A stretch of 64,000 nucleotides of DNA from Natrinema salifodinae (GTDB taxonomy: Archaea; Halobacteriota; Halobacteria; Halobacteriales; Natrialbaceae): NCBI RefSeq assembly GCF_900110455.1, contig NZ_FOIS01000004.1, forward strand, positions 620,001 to 684,000, written 5' to 3'. Position 1 is the first letter of the stretch; every line of letters begins with the position of its first letter. Positions 16,978-25,828 of this stretch are shown here, piece after piece. A program made the translations under genes and the position numbers. Under the pieces are notes generated by a model that made no database searches, had not been told where the DNA came from, and worked only from the letters and a program-made list of their open reading frames with translations.

Positions 16978-18840
16978 ATGTCGGTGTCGGGGTACGTTCC
17001 GCTCGTACAGGAGCCGCTGGCTCAGCCGGAGCTGACGACGGACATTCTCGTCGTCTTCGGCGTCGTCGCCTTCGCGATCGCGCTGTTCGTCACGGAACGC
17101 CTGCCGATCGACGTGACCGCCATCCTGCTGATCGTGGTCCTGGTCGTGTTAGAGCCCTGGACCGGCATCGATCCGGAGACCGGCATCTCGGGGTTCGCGA
17201 ACGAGGCGACGATCACCGTGCTGGCGATGCTCATCCTGAGCGGCGGGATCAGCCGGACCGGCGTGGTACAGGAGTTGGGGCGGCGGATGGCCTCCTTCGC
17301 GGGCGAGAGCATCCGGAAGCAGCTGTTCGCGACCGTCGTAGCCACCAGTCCCGTCTCCGGGTTCCTGAACAACACGCCCGTGGTCGCGCTGCTCGTGCCG
17401 GTCGTCACCGACGTCGCGAACCGGGGGAACACCTCGCCGTCGAAGCTGCTCATCCCGCTGTCGTACGCCTCGCAGGTCGGCGGGATGCTCACGCTTATCG
17501 GAACATCGACGAACATCCTCGCCAGCGACGTCTCGGCGCGGCTCGGCACGCAGTACCCCGAACTCCACCGGTTCTCGATGTTCGAGTTCACGCAACTGGG
17601 CGTCCTGGTCGTCCTCGCCGGCGGGCTCTACCTGATCTTTGTCGGTCACTACCTCCTGCCCGAACGGGTGCCGCCGCGGGCGGACTACCTCGAGGAGTAC
17701 GCGGTCGAGGACTACGTCGCCGACGTGGCCGTCGTCCCCGGGTCGCCGCTCGCGGGCGCGACAGTCGGCGACGCGACCGACGCACTCGGCGACGAGATCG
17801 ACGTCGTCCAGGTCATCCGTGCGGCGGACCGCTCGATCGCACCCCGCCGAGACACCCGACTCGAGGAGGGCGACGTCCTGGTCGTCCGCACGAACAGGAC
17901 CGCGATCACGGCCCTGGAGGACGCGCCAGGAGTCGAACCCGTCGGGCGCCCGGAGTCCGCCGCCGCCGATCTCTCGTCGGACGGCGGGGGGATCATCACG
18001 GAACTGGTCGTCTCGCTGGACTCGCGGCTCGTCGGCGAACGGCTCGATCCCGAGGCGTTCCGCGAGGAGTTCGGCGCGGCCGTTCTCGGCCTCCGTCGCC
18101 ACGGCTCGCTCGTCGGCGAACGGATCGTCGGCCGACGGCTCGACGTCGGCGACACGCTGCTCGTCCAGGCGCCGCCGGACACGCTCGATCGGCTCGCCAG
18201 GCGGGACGACGTGATCGTCGCCCGCGAATCGGCCCGGCCCGAGTACCGGTCGGACAAGGCGCCGATCGCCATCGCAATCATGATCGGCGTCGTCGCCGTC
18301 GCCGCCCTCGAGATATACCCGATCCTGATCTCCGCGCTCGCGGGCGTCGTCGCGATGGTCGTCGCGGGCGTCCTCGAGCCCAACGAACTCTACGACGCCG
18401 TCGAGTGGAACATCATCTTCCTGCTGGCGGGCGTGATCCCGCTCGGTATCGCGCTCGAGGGGACGGGAGCGGCCGCCTATATCGCCTTCCTGGTCGTCCA
18501 ATCGGCCGGCTTCCTGCCGACGATCGTCGTGCTGTGGCTGTTCTACATCACGACGGGTCTGATCACGGAGGTTATTAGCAACAACGCCAGCGTCGTCCTC
18601 CTGATTCCGGTCGCTGCGGCCGCCGCGACCGGGATCGACGCGAACCCCTTCGCGTTCGTGCTCGCCGTGACGTTCGCCGCGAGCACGGCCTTCCTGGGCC
18701 CGATCGGCTACCAGACGAACCTGTTCGTCTACGGGCCCGGCGGCTACCGGTTCGGCGATTACTTCCGGATCGGCGCGCCGCTGCAACTGCTGCTGTCGGT
18801 CGTCACCGTCGCCGGCATCGCGTTCTTCTGGGGCGTTTGA
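16978..18840 (+). CDS. SLC13/DASS-family carrier with two RCK_C (TrkA-C) domains
   Basis: A 620-residue membrane protein. The N-terminal half has the family pattern of substrate-gate SNT-like loops (GFLNNTPVVALLVPVV and GTSTNILASD). Two cytoplasmic RCK_C domains follow at about residues 248-317 and 341-417, and a second membrane half has NNASVVLLIPVA and FLGPIGYQTNLFVYGPGGY. Proteins with this order are sodium-coupled anion carriers, often annotated for sulfate. ATG 16978 is preferred to 16948 because the TATA-like GAATTATTAC (16938-16947) is too close to the latter. The true anion is unknown. Confidence 0.9.
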   Translation: MSVSGYVPLVQEPLAQPELTTDILVVFGVVAFAIALFVTERLPIDVTAILLIVVLVVLEPWTGIDPETGISGFANEATITVLAMLILSGGISRTGVVQELGRRMASFAGESIRKQLFATVVATSPVSGFLNNTPVVALLVPVVTDVANRGNTSPSKLLIPLSYASQVGGMLTLIGTSTNILASDVSARLGTQYPELHRFSMFEFTQLGVLVVLAGGLYLIFVGHYLLPERVPPRADYLEEYAVEDYVADVAVVPGSPLAGATVGDATDALGDEIDVVQVIRAADRSIAPRRDTRLEEGDVLVVRTNRTAITALEDAPGVEPVGRPESAAADLSSDGGGIITELVVSLDSRLVGERLDPEAFREEFGAAVLGLRRHGSLVGERIVGRRLDVGDTLLVQAPPDTLDRLARRDDVIVARESARPEYRSDKAPIAIAIMIGVVAVAALEIYPILISALAGVVAMVVAGVLEPNELYDAVEWNIIFLLAGVIPLGIALEGTGAAAYIAFLVVQSAGFLPTIVVLWLFYITTGLITEVISNNASVVLLIPVAAAAATGIDANPFAFVLAVTFAASTAFLGPIGYQTNLFVYGPGGYRFGDYFRIGAPLQLLLSVVTVAGIAFFWGV

Positions 18841-18922
18841 ATCCCCTTCACCCTCGATCTCGACCGCTCTCGGCGTGCGCTGACCGAACGACACTTCCGC
18901 CAGTGCGTCGGACGGTCCGGTA

Positions 18923-19591
18923 ATGACGATTCTCGAGGCGCAGCACCTCACGCGCGTCGTCGATGACGAGCGGATCGTCGACGACGTCTCCGTTACGATT
19001 TCCGAGTCCGACGTGCTGGTCGTGGTCGGCCCCTCCGGCGCGGGCAAGTCGTCGCTGCTCCGCCTGCTCAACCGACTCGACGAGCCGACCGAGGGGACGG
19101 TCCTGTTCGAGGGGACGGACTACCGGTCGATCCCCCCGCGGACGCTCCGCCAGCGGATCGGCCTGGTTCCCCAAGATCCCGCACTGGTCCCGGGCACCGT
19201 CGCCGAGAACGTCGCCCGCGGCGCGATCCTCCGAGACGAGTCGGTCGACGACGCCGCGGTCGAGCGACTGCTCGAGCGACTCGGCCTGGCGGACTACACC
19301 GACCGCGACGTCGAGGACCTCTCGGGCGGCGAGAAACAGCGCGTCGCCATCGCGCGCACGCTCTACAACGAGCCGGACGTCCTCCTCCTCGACGAGCCGA
19401 CGTCACATCTCGATCCGGACTCCGAGGAGCGCGTCGAGGCGCTGCTCTCGGAGCTCATCCGCGACCTCGATCTCACCGTCGTATTGGTCACCCACGACGA
19501 GGACCAGGCCCGTCGGTTCGGCGAACGGGTGCTGGCACTTCGTGACGGCGTCGTCGACCGCGTCGGGCCGGTCGAGGAGGTGTTGGCCTGA
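18923..19591 (+). CDS. ABC transporter ATP-binding protein, FetA-like
   Basis: A 222-residue stand-alone ABC ATPase with Walker A GPSGAGKSS, the signature LSGGEKQRVAIARTL, Walker B VLLLDEPTSHLDPD and the H-loop in VTHDEDQ. It ends in an overlap with the permease gene at 19591 (stop and start share one base, TGATG), so the pair is coupled. The partner belongs to the FetB/UPF0014 family, which in E. coli forms an iron exporter. Phosphate-type annotation is an alternative because PstB is similar in sequence. Confidence 0.9.
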   Translation: MTILEAQHLTRVVDDERIVDDVSVTISESDVLVVVGPSGAGKSSLLRLLNRLDEPTEGTVLFEGTDYRSIPPRTLRQRIGLVPQDPALVPGTVAENVARGAILRDESVDDAAVERLLERLGLADYTDRDVEDLSGGEKQRVAIARTLYNEPDVLLLDEPTSHLDPDSEERVEALLSELIRDLDLTVVLVTHDEDQARRFGERVLALRDGVVDRVGPVEEVLA

Positions 19592-20409
19592 TGGATGCTC
19601 TCGGCGGGTTCTTCGAACAGTTCACCGATCCGGTGCTTCTCACCGGGCTCGCGCAGGTCGCCGTCGCGGCCGTTCTCGCCGCCCTCGTCGTCGGCCTCTC
19701 GCACGTCCGCGGGCTTGCCCTCGAGCGCGAACTCGGCGTCGCGCTGGTCCGCGGGCTCGTCCAGATCGTCGCGATGGGATCGATCGTCGGCCTGTTGCTC
19801 ACCGTCGACTTCGCCTGGAGCGCGGTCATCCTCCTCGGCATGATGGGCGGCGCGACGTGGATCTCGAAGAACCGCGGCGCGGGCCTTCCCGGCGTGGTGC
19901 GGGTCTCGTTCGTCGCGATTCTCTTCGGCGCGGGGCTCGTGATCGTCACGATGACGCTCGCGGGAGCGATCGAGGCGACCGTTCGGAACCTGGTCCCGGT
20001 CGGGAGCATGATCATCGCCAACGCCATGCAGATCAACTCGCTGGCGCTCGATCGGTTCAAGAGTGAAATTCAGTCGAACCGGCCCGAGATCGAGGCCGAC
20101 CTGGCGCTCGGGGCGCCCCCGCAGGCGGTCGTCTCACGCCACGTCAAGACCGGCGTCCGGGCGTCGCTGATCCCGACGATCGACTCGTTGAAGAGCCTCG
20201 GCTGGGTCTGGATTCCGGGGATCATGGCCGGGATGATCCTCGGCGGCGAGAATCCCATCTACGCCGCGCTCTATCAGTTCGTCATCATGGCGATGATCTT
20301 CGCCGCCGGCGGCCTGACGAGCGTGACCAGCAGCCTGCTGATCGGCACGTACGTCTTCACCGACGCCGAGCAACTGAAGCCGATCGACGCGGCGGCGGAC
20401 GAGTCGTGA
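19591..20409 (+). CDS. ABC transporter permease, FetB/UPF0014 family
   Basis: A 272-residue membrane protein with about seven hydrophobic segments. The family marks are LVRGLVQIVAMGSIVGLLL near the N-terminus, the GSMIIANAMQINSLAL segment, and the cytoplasmic part with VKTGVRASLIPTIDSLKSLG and PGIMAGMILGGENP. In E. coli, FetAB exports iron under oxidative stress; the substrate here is inferred only by family. Genes 18923 and 19591 form a complete two-gene transporter. Confidence 0.92.
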   Translation: MDALGGFFEQFTDPVLLTGLAQVAVAAVLAALVVGLSHVRGLALERELGVALVRGLVQIVAMGSIVGLLLTVDFAWSAVILLGMMGGATWISKNRGAGLPGVVRVSFVAILFGAGLVIVTMTLAGAIEATVRNLVPVGSMIIANAMQINSLALDRFKSEIQSNRPEIEADLALGAPPQAVVSRHVKTGVRASLIPTIDSLKSLGWVWIPGIMAGMILGGENPIYAALYQFVIMAMIFAAGGLTSVTSSLLIGTYVFTDAEQLKPIDAAADES

Positions 20410-20542
20410 TCGCGGGCCGGTACGGATACGTTAGCGGACCCGCGTTCTACGCGCCGTGACGTCGTTCGCGAGGTCGGCCAGGCGGCCGTGGCTCGCCGAC
20501 CGCGCCTTCCGGTAACGACCTCGCTTCGAATCGAATAGGCGT

Positions 20543-20551
20543 GTTTTTAGT
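20543..20551 (+). promoter_or_regulatory. TATA box of the first PiT gene
   Basis: GTTTTTAGT lies about 27 nt upstream of the GTG at 20575. The spacing indicates a leaderless transcript starting at or near that GTG. Confidence 0.6.
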
Positions 20552-20574
20552 ATCGGATATCGTGACTTCCGAAT

Positions 20575-21759
20575 GTGAACGCGGAACCGCTGCTTGTGAT
20601 CGGGATCCTTACCGCGATTTTCGTCGGCTACAACATCGGCGGCTCGACGACCGGGCCCGCGTTCGGGCCCGCGGTCGGCGCCAACGTGATCACGAAACTG
20701 ATGGCGGCCGCACTGATGTCGGTCTTCTTCTTCGTCGGGGCGATCACGATCGGCCCGGCGGTCGTCGACACGCTCGGTCGGGAACTCGTCACCGACACGT
20801 CGGTGTTTACGATGCGCTCGAACGTCGCCGTCCTCTTTTTCATCGGGGGCGCGCTGTTCGTCGGCAACTACACTGGCGTTCCCGCCTCGACCTCGATGAC
20901 CGCGGTCGGCGCGATCGCCGCGCTCGGGTTCGCGACCGGCGAACTCAACTGGGACGTGCTCGGCGAGATCGTCGTCTGGTGGATCGTCGCGCCGATCGTC
21001 GGCTTCTGGGTCGCCGGCATGGTTGGGCGCTACTTCTACCCCCGGCTCAACGCCTGGGTCGCCATCGAGGAGAAACAGGGGGGACGGCCGATGGTGACGG
21101 TCGATCGCTCGAGCCTTGTCCCGCGGCTCCAATTCGGCGCCGGCGCCGACCGCCGGGAAATCACGGGCGCGCTAATCGTCGTCGCCATCGGCTGTCTGAT
21201 GGGCTTTTCCTCGGGGACGAGCAACATCGCCAACGCGATCGCGCCGATCTACGGCACCGGCGACGTCGACATGGTGACGCTGATCCTGATCGGGTCGGCC
21301 GCGGTCGCCGTCGGCTGTTTCACGATCGCCCGCCGAACGCTGGACACGCTCGGAAACGACATCACGAACCTCCCGCTGACGGCGGCGATCGTCGTCGCGG
21401 TCATCAGTTCGGGAATCGTCGTCGGCCTCTCGTCGATCGGCATTCCCGCGAGCTTCGTCGTCATCGCGACGATGAGCATCATCGGCCTGGGCTGGGGCCG
21501 GGCTACCCGGACGACGACGCTGTCCGGGGTCCGGGCCGGCGAGGAGACGCGCGTCTCGGTCGGCGCGCTGACGGCCGAGGAGGAGGGCGAACGCTCTCCC
21601 AAGATCGGCGAGGAGGAACCCGAGGACATCCCAAAGGCGTCGGACCTGTTCGACCCCTCGACGACGGCCCGCGTGATCCTCATGCAGAACGTGGTGCCGG
21701 CGATCTCGACGATCGGCGCCTACCTCACCTTCCGGTTCGTTCCGATCTTCGGTTTCTGA
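20575..21759 (+). CDS. Inorganic phosphate transporter, PiT family (first copy)
   Basis: A 394-residue membrane protein with two repeated halves separated by a cytoplasmic stretch, as in PiT carriers. The second-half signature reads GTSNIANAIAP, where most PiT proteins have GSNDVANAIAP; the first half has GYNIGGSTTGPAFGPAVGAN. A charged loop (about residues 320-370) precedes the last membrane helix. The next gene is a paralogue. Phosphate is the likely substrate, coupled to sodium or protons, but the altered signature leaves room for another anion. Confidence 0.88.
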   Translation: MNAEPLLVIGILTAIFVGYNIGGSTTGPAFGPAVGANVITKLMAAALMSVFFFVGAITIGPAVVDTLGRELVTDTSVFTMRSNVAVLFFIGGALFVGNYTGVPASTSMTAVGAIAALGFATGELNWDVLGEIVVWWIVAPIVGFWVAGMVGRYFYPRLNAWVAIEEKQGGRPMVTVDRSSLVPRLQFGAGADRREITGALIVVAIGCLMGFSSGTSNIANAIAPIYGTGDVDMVTLILIGSAAVAVGCFTIARRTLDTLGNDITNLPLTAAIVVAVISSGIVVGLSSIGIPASFVVIATMSIIGLGWGRATRTTTLSGVRAGEETRVSVGALTAEEEGERSPKIGEEEPEDIPKASDLFDPSTTARVILMQNVVPAISTIGAYLTFRFVPIFGF

Positions 21760-21825
21760 CAGAACCATCGCCGTCGCTTCTCGCGCTCGATCGACCGACC
21801 GATTTCCCGACCACATCTATTGCGG

Positions 21826-21844
21826 CCGATGATATTCATATCGG
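21826..21844. promoter_or_regulatory. Palindromic AT-rich element upstream of the second PiT gene
   Basis: The segment contains GATATTCATATC (21831-21842), arms of 5 nt around TC, nested in CCGAT...ATCGG (21826-21844). It lies about 45-60 nt before the ATG at 21887, a position suited to a regulator binding upstream of the promoter. It could also be a chance palindrome. Confidence 0.3.
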
Positions 21845-21886
21845 CTTCCCGAAACGTCTTTTCCCGCGGGGAGACTGGCTTCGGGT

Positions 21887-23068
21887 ATGGTATCTGCGAT
21901 TCTCCTCGTCGGGATCGTCGTGGCGATCTTCGTCGGATTCAACATCGGCGGCTCGTCGACGGGGATCGCCTGGGGGCCGGCCGTCGGCGCGGGCGTCATT
22001 GGCAAGACGGCGGCCGCGGCCCTCATGTCCGTCTTCGTCTTCGTCGGCGGCTGGACCGTCGGCCGCAACGTCATCGACACGATGGGCAGCGACATCGTCC
22101 CGCCGGAGATCTTCACCCTGCAGGCCAGCATCGTCGTCCTGTTTTTCATCGGCTTGGGGATGCTGATCGCGAACCTCTTCGGCGTCCCCGTCCCCACGTC
22201 GATGACCGCCGTCGGCGCGATCGCCGGCCTGGGCCTGGCCACCGGCACGCTGGACATGGTCGTGATGGGACGGATCATCTCGTGGTGGGTCGTCACGCCG
22301 ATTATCGCCTTCTGGATCGGCGGGATCGTCGGGCGCTACTTCTACCCGTATCTCGACCGGTACTTCGAGATCCGCCAGTCCGAGGGGCCGCTGCTCGCGC
22401 TCGATCGGTCCGGTGCGATCCCGACGCCGGTGCTCGGCCCGGGCACGACGGTAAAAGAGCTCGCGACGACGGTCCTGATCGTCGTCATCGCGTGTTACAT
22501 GGCCTTCGGCGCGGGCGCGAGCAACGTCGCGAACGCGGTCGCGCCCCTGGTCGGCAGCGGCGCGCTCGATATCGGTGGCTACGACGGAACCGACCTCGGC
22601 ATCGCCATCGGCGCGGTCGCGATCAGCCTCGGCGGGTTCACGATCGCCAGGCGCACGATGGAAGCGGTCGGCAACGACCTCACCGAACTCCCGCTGCTCG
22701 CCGCGCTGATCGTCGCCGTCACCGCCGCCTCGATCACCACCATCCTCTCATCGATCGGCATCCCGATCAGCCTGGTGATGGCGACGGTGATGACGATCGT
22801 CGGCCTCGGCTGGGGCCGGGCCAGCCGTACCGCCAGCATCGCCGGCCTCGCGCGAGGCGAGGACACCCTCGAGCTCTCGACGAACGTCCTCACCCAGGAG
22901 ACGCCCAACGAAGTACCCAAGATCGGCGAGGAAGATCCCGAGGACGTCATCGACGCCGACGACCTGGTCCGCCCGGACGCCGTCGCGCGGTTCGTCGTCT
23001 TCTGGATCATCGGCCCCTCCGCGTCGGCCGGCCTGGCGTACGCATTTTTCCTCGTGGTTCCGATCTGA
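21887..23068 (+). CDS. Inorganic phosphate transporter, PiT family (second copy)
   Basis: A 393-residue paralogue of the gene at 20575, with the same order of halves: GFNIGGSSTGIAWGPAVGAG at the start, GASNVANAVAPLVGSG as the second signature, and a charged loop ending in the same KIGEEDPEDV-like phrase. The two are clearly duplicates but well diverged. The spacer of 127 nt suggests its own promoter. Having two may give different affinities or ion coupling; that is inference. Confidence 0.88.
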   Translation: MVSAILLVGIVVAIFVGFNIGGSSTGIAWGPAVGAGVIGKTAAAALMSVFVFVGGWTVGRNVIDTMGSDIVPPEIFTLQASIVVLFFIGLGMLIANLFGVPVPTSMTAVGAIAGLGLATGTLDMVVMGRIISWWVVTPIIAFWIGGIVGRYFYPYLDRYFEIRQSEGPLLALDRSGAIPTPVLGPGTTVKELATTVLIVVIACYMAFGAGASNVANAVAPLVGSGALDIGGYDGTDLGIAIGAVAISLGGFTIARRTMEAVGNDLTELPLLAALIVAVTAASITTILSSIGIPISLVMATVMTIVGLGWGRASRTASIAGLARGEDTLELSTNVLTQETPNEVPKIGEEDPEDVIDADDLVRPDAVARFVVFWIIGPSASAGLAYAFFLVVPI

Positions 23069-23385
23069 GTCGGAACCGATTGAGGACGATCGGGAATAGT
23101 CGGGCCGAATGGTGACGTTCTCCGGGACCGTTCGCGGCCCGTTCTCGCCGCGACCGCGGTGTCACGAACCCGATCCCGATCGTCCGAATCATGCCCGGTT
23201 TCGGATGGGGCAAGTACTGCGATCTCCGTCCGGATTGTCGAAATATTTCTCATTTCTCTTCCGATCTGCCGACCTTTGTTCAACGAATGTGGGCATTCTT
23301 TCGCTCGAAGTGCCCAGTCTCGGCTCAAAGACAATTTAGGACTGAACAGCAAGCTATACCAGTGCGGCCCTCGAACCGCCGAGTG
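23069..23385. other. Spacer upstream of the ferredoxin gene
   Basis: No convincing gene in 317 nt. AT content rises towards the end, and CAATTTAGGA at about 23329-23338, some 50 nt before ATG 23386, is a possible TATA element giving a leader of roughly 25 nt. Frames open here on the plus strand are upstream extensions of the ferredoxin frame, without family support. Confidence 0.5.
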
Positions 23386-23775
23386 ATGCCCACGGTAGAA
23401 TACCTCAACTACGAAGTACTGGACGACCAGGGCTGGGAGATGGACGACGACGACCTCTTCGGGGAGGCCGCTGACGCCGGTCTCGACGAGGAGGACTACG
23501 GCACGCTCGACGTCGCCGAGGGCGAGTACATCCTCGAGGCGGCCGAGGCGCAGGGCTACGACTGGCCCTTCTCGTGCCGCGCAGGTGCCTGTGCGAACTG
23601 TGCGGCGATCGTCTTCGATGGCGAGATCGACATGGACATGCAGCAGATCCTCTCGGACGAGGAAGTCGAGGAGAAGAACGTCCGCCTGACCTGCATCGGT
23701 TCGCCCGAAACCGACGAGGTCAAGATCGTCTACAACGCCAAGCACCTCGACTACCTGCAGAACCGCGTCATCTAA
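23386..23775 (+). CDS. 2Fe-2S ferredoxin, halobacterial plant-type
   Basis: A 129-residue ferredoxin. The four cluster ligands are C64, C69, C72 (CRAGACANC) and C103 (RLTCIGSP). Residues 14-45 hold the acidic insertion typical of halophilic ferredoxins, absent from plant or cyanobacterial forms, which stabilises the fold in high salt. In Halobacteria the main ferredoxin accepts electrons from 2-oxoacid oxidoreductases. ATG 23386 starts the conserved [10 protein letters not shown]; the longer frame upstream is not supported. Confidence 0.96.
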   Translation: MPTVEYLNYEVLDDQGWEMDDDDLFGEAADAGLDEEDYGTLDVAEGEYILEAAEAQGYDWPFSCRAGACANCAAIVFDGEIDMDMQQILSDEEVEEKNVRLTCIGSPETDEVKIVYNAKHLDYLQNRVI

Positions 23776-23776
23776 G

Positions 23777-23814
23777 GCCGACGGCCGTTTCGAGGCCGCG
23801 ACGACGATTTTTTC
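23777..23814 (+). terminator. Terminator after the ferredoxin gene
   Basis: Self-complementary GGCCGACGGCC is followed by a second GGCC and a T6 run at 23808-23813, directly downstream of the ferredoxin stop. A T-run of this length is a good archaeal terminator. Confidence 0.55.
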
Positions 23815-24038
23815 GACCGGAGACGGGAGCCGACCGCCGCGTCACGCGTACCCGTGAGCACGCGGTTCGATCGGGGAGCCGAAACGGGGCGGCGCCGCCG
23901 ACGCCCGTCTGCGCGACCGCGCCTCTCGCTTCCGCTCTACTCCGTCGATAGGTCCGCTCGATACCGCGTCGTGTTCGTCGCCCAGTGCTCGCCGGCGCGC
24001 TTTCGCTTCGTCCGATGTCGTCGCTTCTCGTCCGCGGC

Positions 24039-25286
24039 TCAATCGTCCGAGATGTGGAAGTTCGGCGACTCGGACCGCGGCGCTGCCTCCTCGAGGAACC
24101 GTACCGACGGACTCGCGACGAACGCCATGAGCGAGGCGAGAAACACCGGGGTGATACTCGCGCCGTCCGTCAGCGCGATCGCGATGAGCGCCGACGAGAG
24201 CGGCGTCCCCGTCACGACCGAGTTGAACGCTGCCATTCCGGTGAGCATCGCTAACGCCGGCGGGAGACCGGGCACGACGAGCGCCGCCGCCTGACCGACG
24301 AGCGCGCCCATGAACATGTGGGGGATGATGAGGCCGCCGATCCAGTTCCCGTGAATCGTGAACGCGGCGGCGACCATGACCGCGCCGAGGGTCAGTAGCA
24401 GCGTTCCGAGCGAGAAGCTTCCGTCCAGCAAGACGTTCATCTTCGACCCGCCGTAGAAGTACGAGAGGGGAACGAGCCAACCGAGAACGCCGATGACCGC
24501 GCCCGCGACCGTCGTCTTGACGTACACGGCCGGCGACAGCCGACGGAACGCGCCGCCGATCGACGAGAACAGCCGCGTATACACGAGCCCGAACGGGATA
24601 CAGACGGCGCCGATGCCGACGGCCCACCCCAACTGCGGGAGCGTCGGCGGCACGAACGACGCCGTTTCCCAGACCGGAAACAGGTGCATCCCGCCGAGCG
24701 TGACCTCGGTCAGGTAGCCGGCGAACGACGCGACGAACGTCGGAATGATCGCCTCGTAGTACTCGAGCCCGCGCCTGTGGGGGAGTTCGAGCCAGAGGAG
24801 CGCCCCGCCGATCGGCGCGCCGAGGATCGTTCCGAACCCCGCCCCCATGCCGGCCAGCGTCAGGAGCTTCGTGGAGTTGTCGAAGCCGAACAGATCCGAG
24901 ACGTACGTTCCGAACGAGCCGCCGACGACGGACATGACTCCTTCGGGGCCCGCGTTCTGTCCGGCGACCAGGCCGATCAGACCGACGGGGAGGATCGGCA
25001 CGTTGTCCTCGAGATCGACGCGACCTCCAGTGTGGAACTGCTGAACGAGCGCGGCGAGCGCTCCCGGGTAGAACGTGGTGTAGAGAATCCCGCCGATGAG
25101 AATCCCCGCGCCGATACTCACGGGAACGCGCCAGTACGTCGCACCGAAGAGCTCCCAGAGGTGATGTTTCAGAAAGAGCCAGACGACGCGAAACGCCGTG
25201 GCGACGAGCCCGACGCCGACGCCCAAGATGGCGGCGACGACGAGCATGTGATGAAAATCGCGTTCGTTCAACTGAACGTAATTCAT
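24039..25286 (-). CDS. ClC-family chloride channel or Cl-/H+ exchanger
   Basis: A 415-residue membrane protein with about ten helices. ClC marks are GPEG (the GxEGx motif; E115 would be the gating glutamate), GAGFGTILGAPIGGALLWLEL, and GGLIIPHMFMGALVG in place of the usual GxFxP loop. There is no C-terminal CBS pair. It would move chloride or a related halide; the near-molar chloride inside haloarchaeal cells makes such a carrier plausible. TTTAC at 25317-25321 on its strand may serve as the promoter. UspA and HPP genes follow upstream on the same strand. Confidence 0.9.
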   Translation of the reverse strand: MNYVQLNERDFHHMLVVAAILGVGVGLVATAFRVVWLFLKHHLWELFGATYWRVPVSIGAGILIGGILYTTFYPGALAALVQQFHTGGRVDLEDNVPILPVGLIGLVAGQNAGPEGVMSVVGGSFGTYVSDLFGFDNSTKLLTLAGMGAGFGTILGAPIGGALLWLELPHRRGLEYYEAIIPTFVASFAGYLTEVTLGGMHLFPVWETASFVPPTLPQLGWAVGIGAVCIPFGLVYTRLFSSIGGAFRRLSPAVYVKTTVAGAVIGVLGWLVPLSYFYGGSKMNVLLDGSFSLGTLLLTLGAVMVAAAFTIHGNWIGGLIIPHMFMGALVGQAAALVVPGLPPALAMLTGMAAFNSVVTGTPLSSALIAIALTDGASITPVFLASLMAFVASPSVRFLEEAAPRSESPNFHISDD

Positions 25287-25341
25287 TACGGGCCGATAGC
25301 GCCGGGGGCGACACCAGGTTTACGTTCTCGCCCCGCTGATC

Positions 25342-25764
25342 TCACCGCTGGACCGCGAGGACGGGAACCGCTCCGTCTCGGAGGACGCGTTCGGTGACGC
25401 TTCCCATGAGGAATCGACCGACGCCGGAGCGGCCGTGCGTTCCCATCACGAGAAGATCGATATCGTGCTCGTCGGCGTACGCCAGAATCGTTCGAGCGGG
25501 GTCACCTATTTCGACGGCTCCGACCGCGTCGATATCGCGCGAGAGCGCTTCGTCGACGATGCGGCGGGTCGAGTCGGTTCCCTCCTCGCGGAGCGTTTCG
25601 AGCTTCTCGGTCCCCTGCCCGACGATGGTGGTACTGTCGCTCTTTTCGACGACCGCGAGGACGTGGACGGTCGCGTCGTATCGCTCTCCCAGGCTGTAGG
25701 CGTGGTTCGCCGCGTCCATCGCCGCCTCGCTCCCGTCGGTCGGTACGAGCAGTGCGTCGTACAT
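25342..25764 (-). CDS. Universal stress protein (UspA family)
   Basis: A 140-residue UspA-fold protein: MYDALLVPTDGSEAA at the start, GDPARTILAYADEHDIDLLV, and the ATP-binding signature GTHGRSGVGRFLMGSVTERV, which has the GxxG(x9)G(S/T) form of ATP-binding members. ATG 25764 is chosen over an upstream in-frame start because CATATTAGTT (25788-25797) lies at TATA distance. It sits between the ClC and HPP genes on the same strand, suggesting a shared role in ion stress. Confidence 0.93.
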   Translation of the reverse strand: MYDALLVPTDGSEAAMDAANHAYSLGERYDATVHVLAVVEKSDSTTIVGQGTEKLETLREEGTDSTRRIVDEALSRDIDAVGAVEIGDPARTILAYADEHDIDLLVMGTHGRSGVGRFLMGSVTERVLRDGAVPVLAVQR

Positions 25765-25828
25765 ACTCCTAATACGACCCGGAATCAACTAATATGCTGG
25801 CGAGGTTCGCCGTCAGTCGGAGTCGACA

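Noticed and set aside
17149-19071. 640-codon open frame on the minus strand
   Set aside because: It is antisense to the SLC13-like carrier and FetA-like ATPase, which have clear family motifs. GC-rich third positions keep the opposite frame open; the translation is Arg/Asp-rich without domains.
23842-25314. 490-codon minus-strand frame over the ClC gene
   Set aside because: Shifted frame of the ClC gene with an Arg-rich translation; the ClC frame has membrane helices and family motifs.
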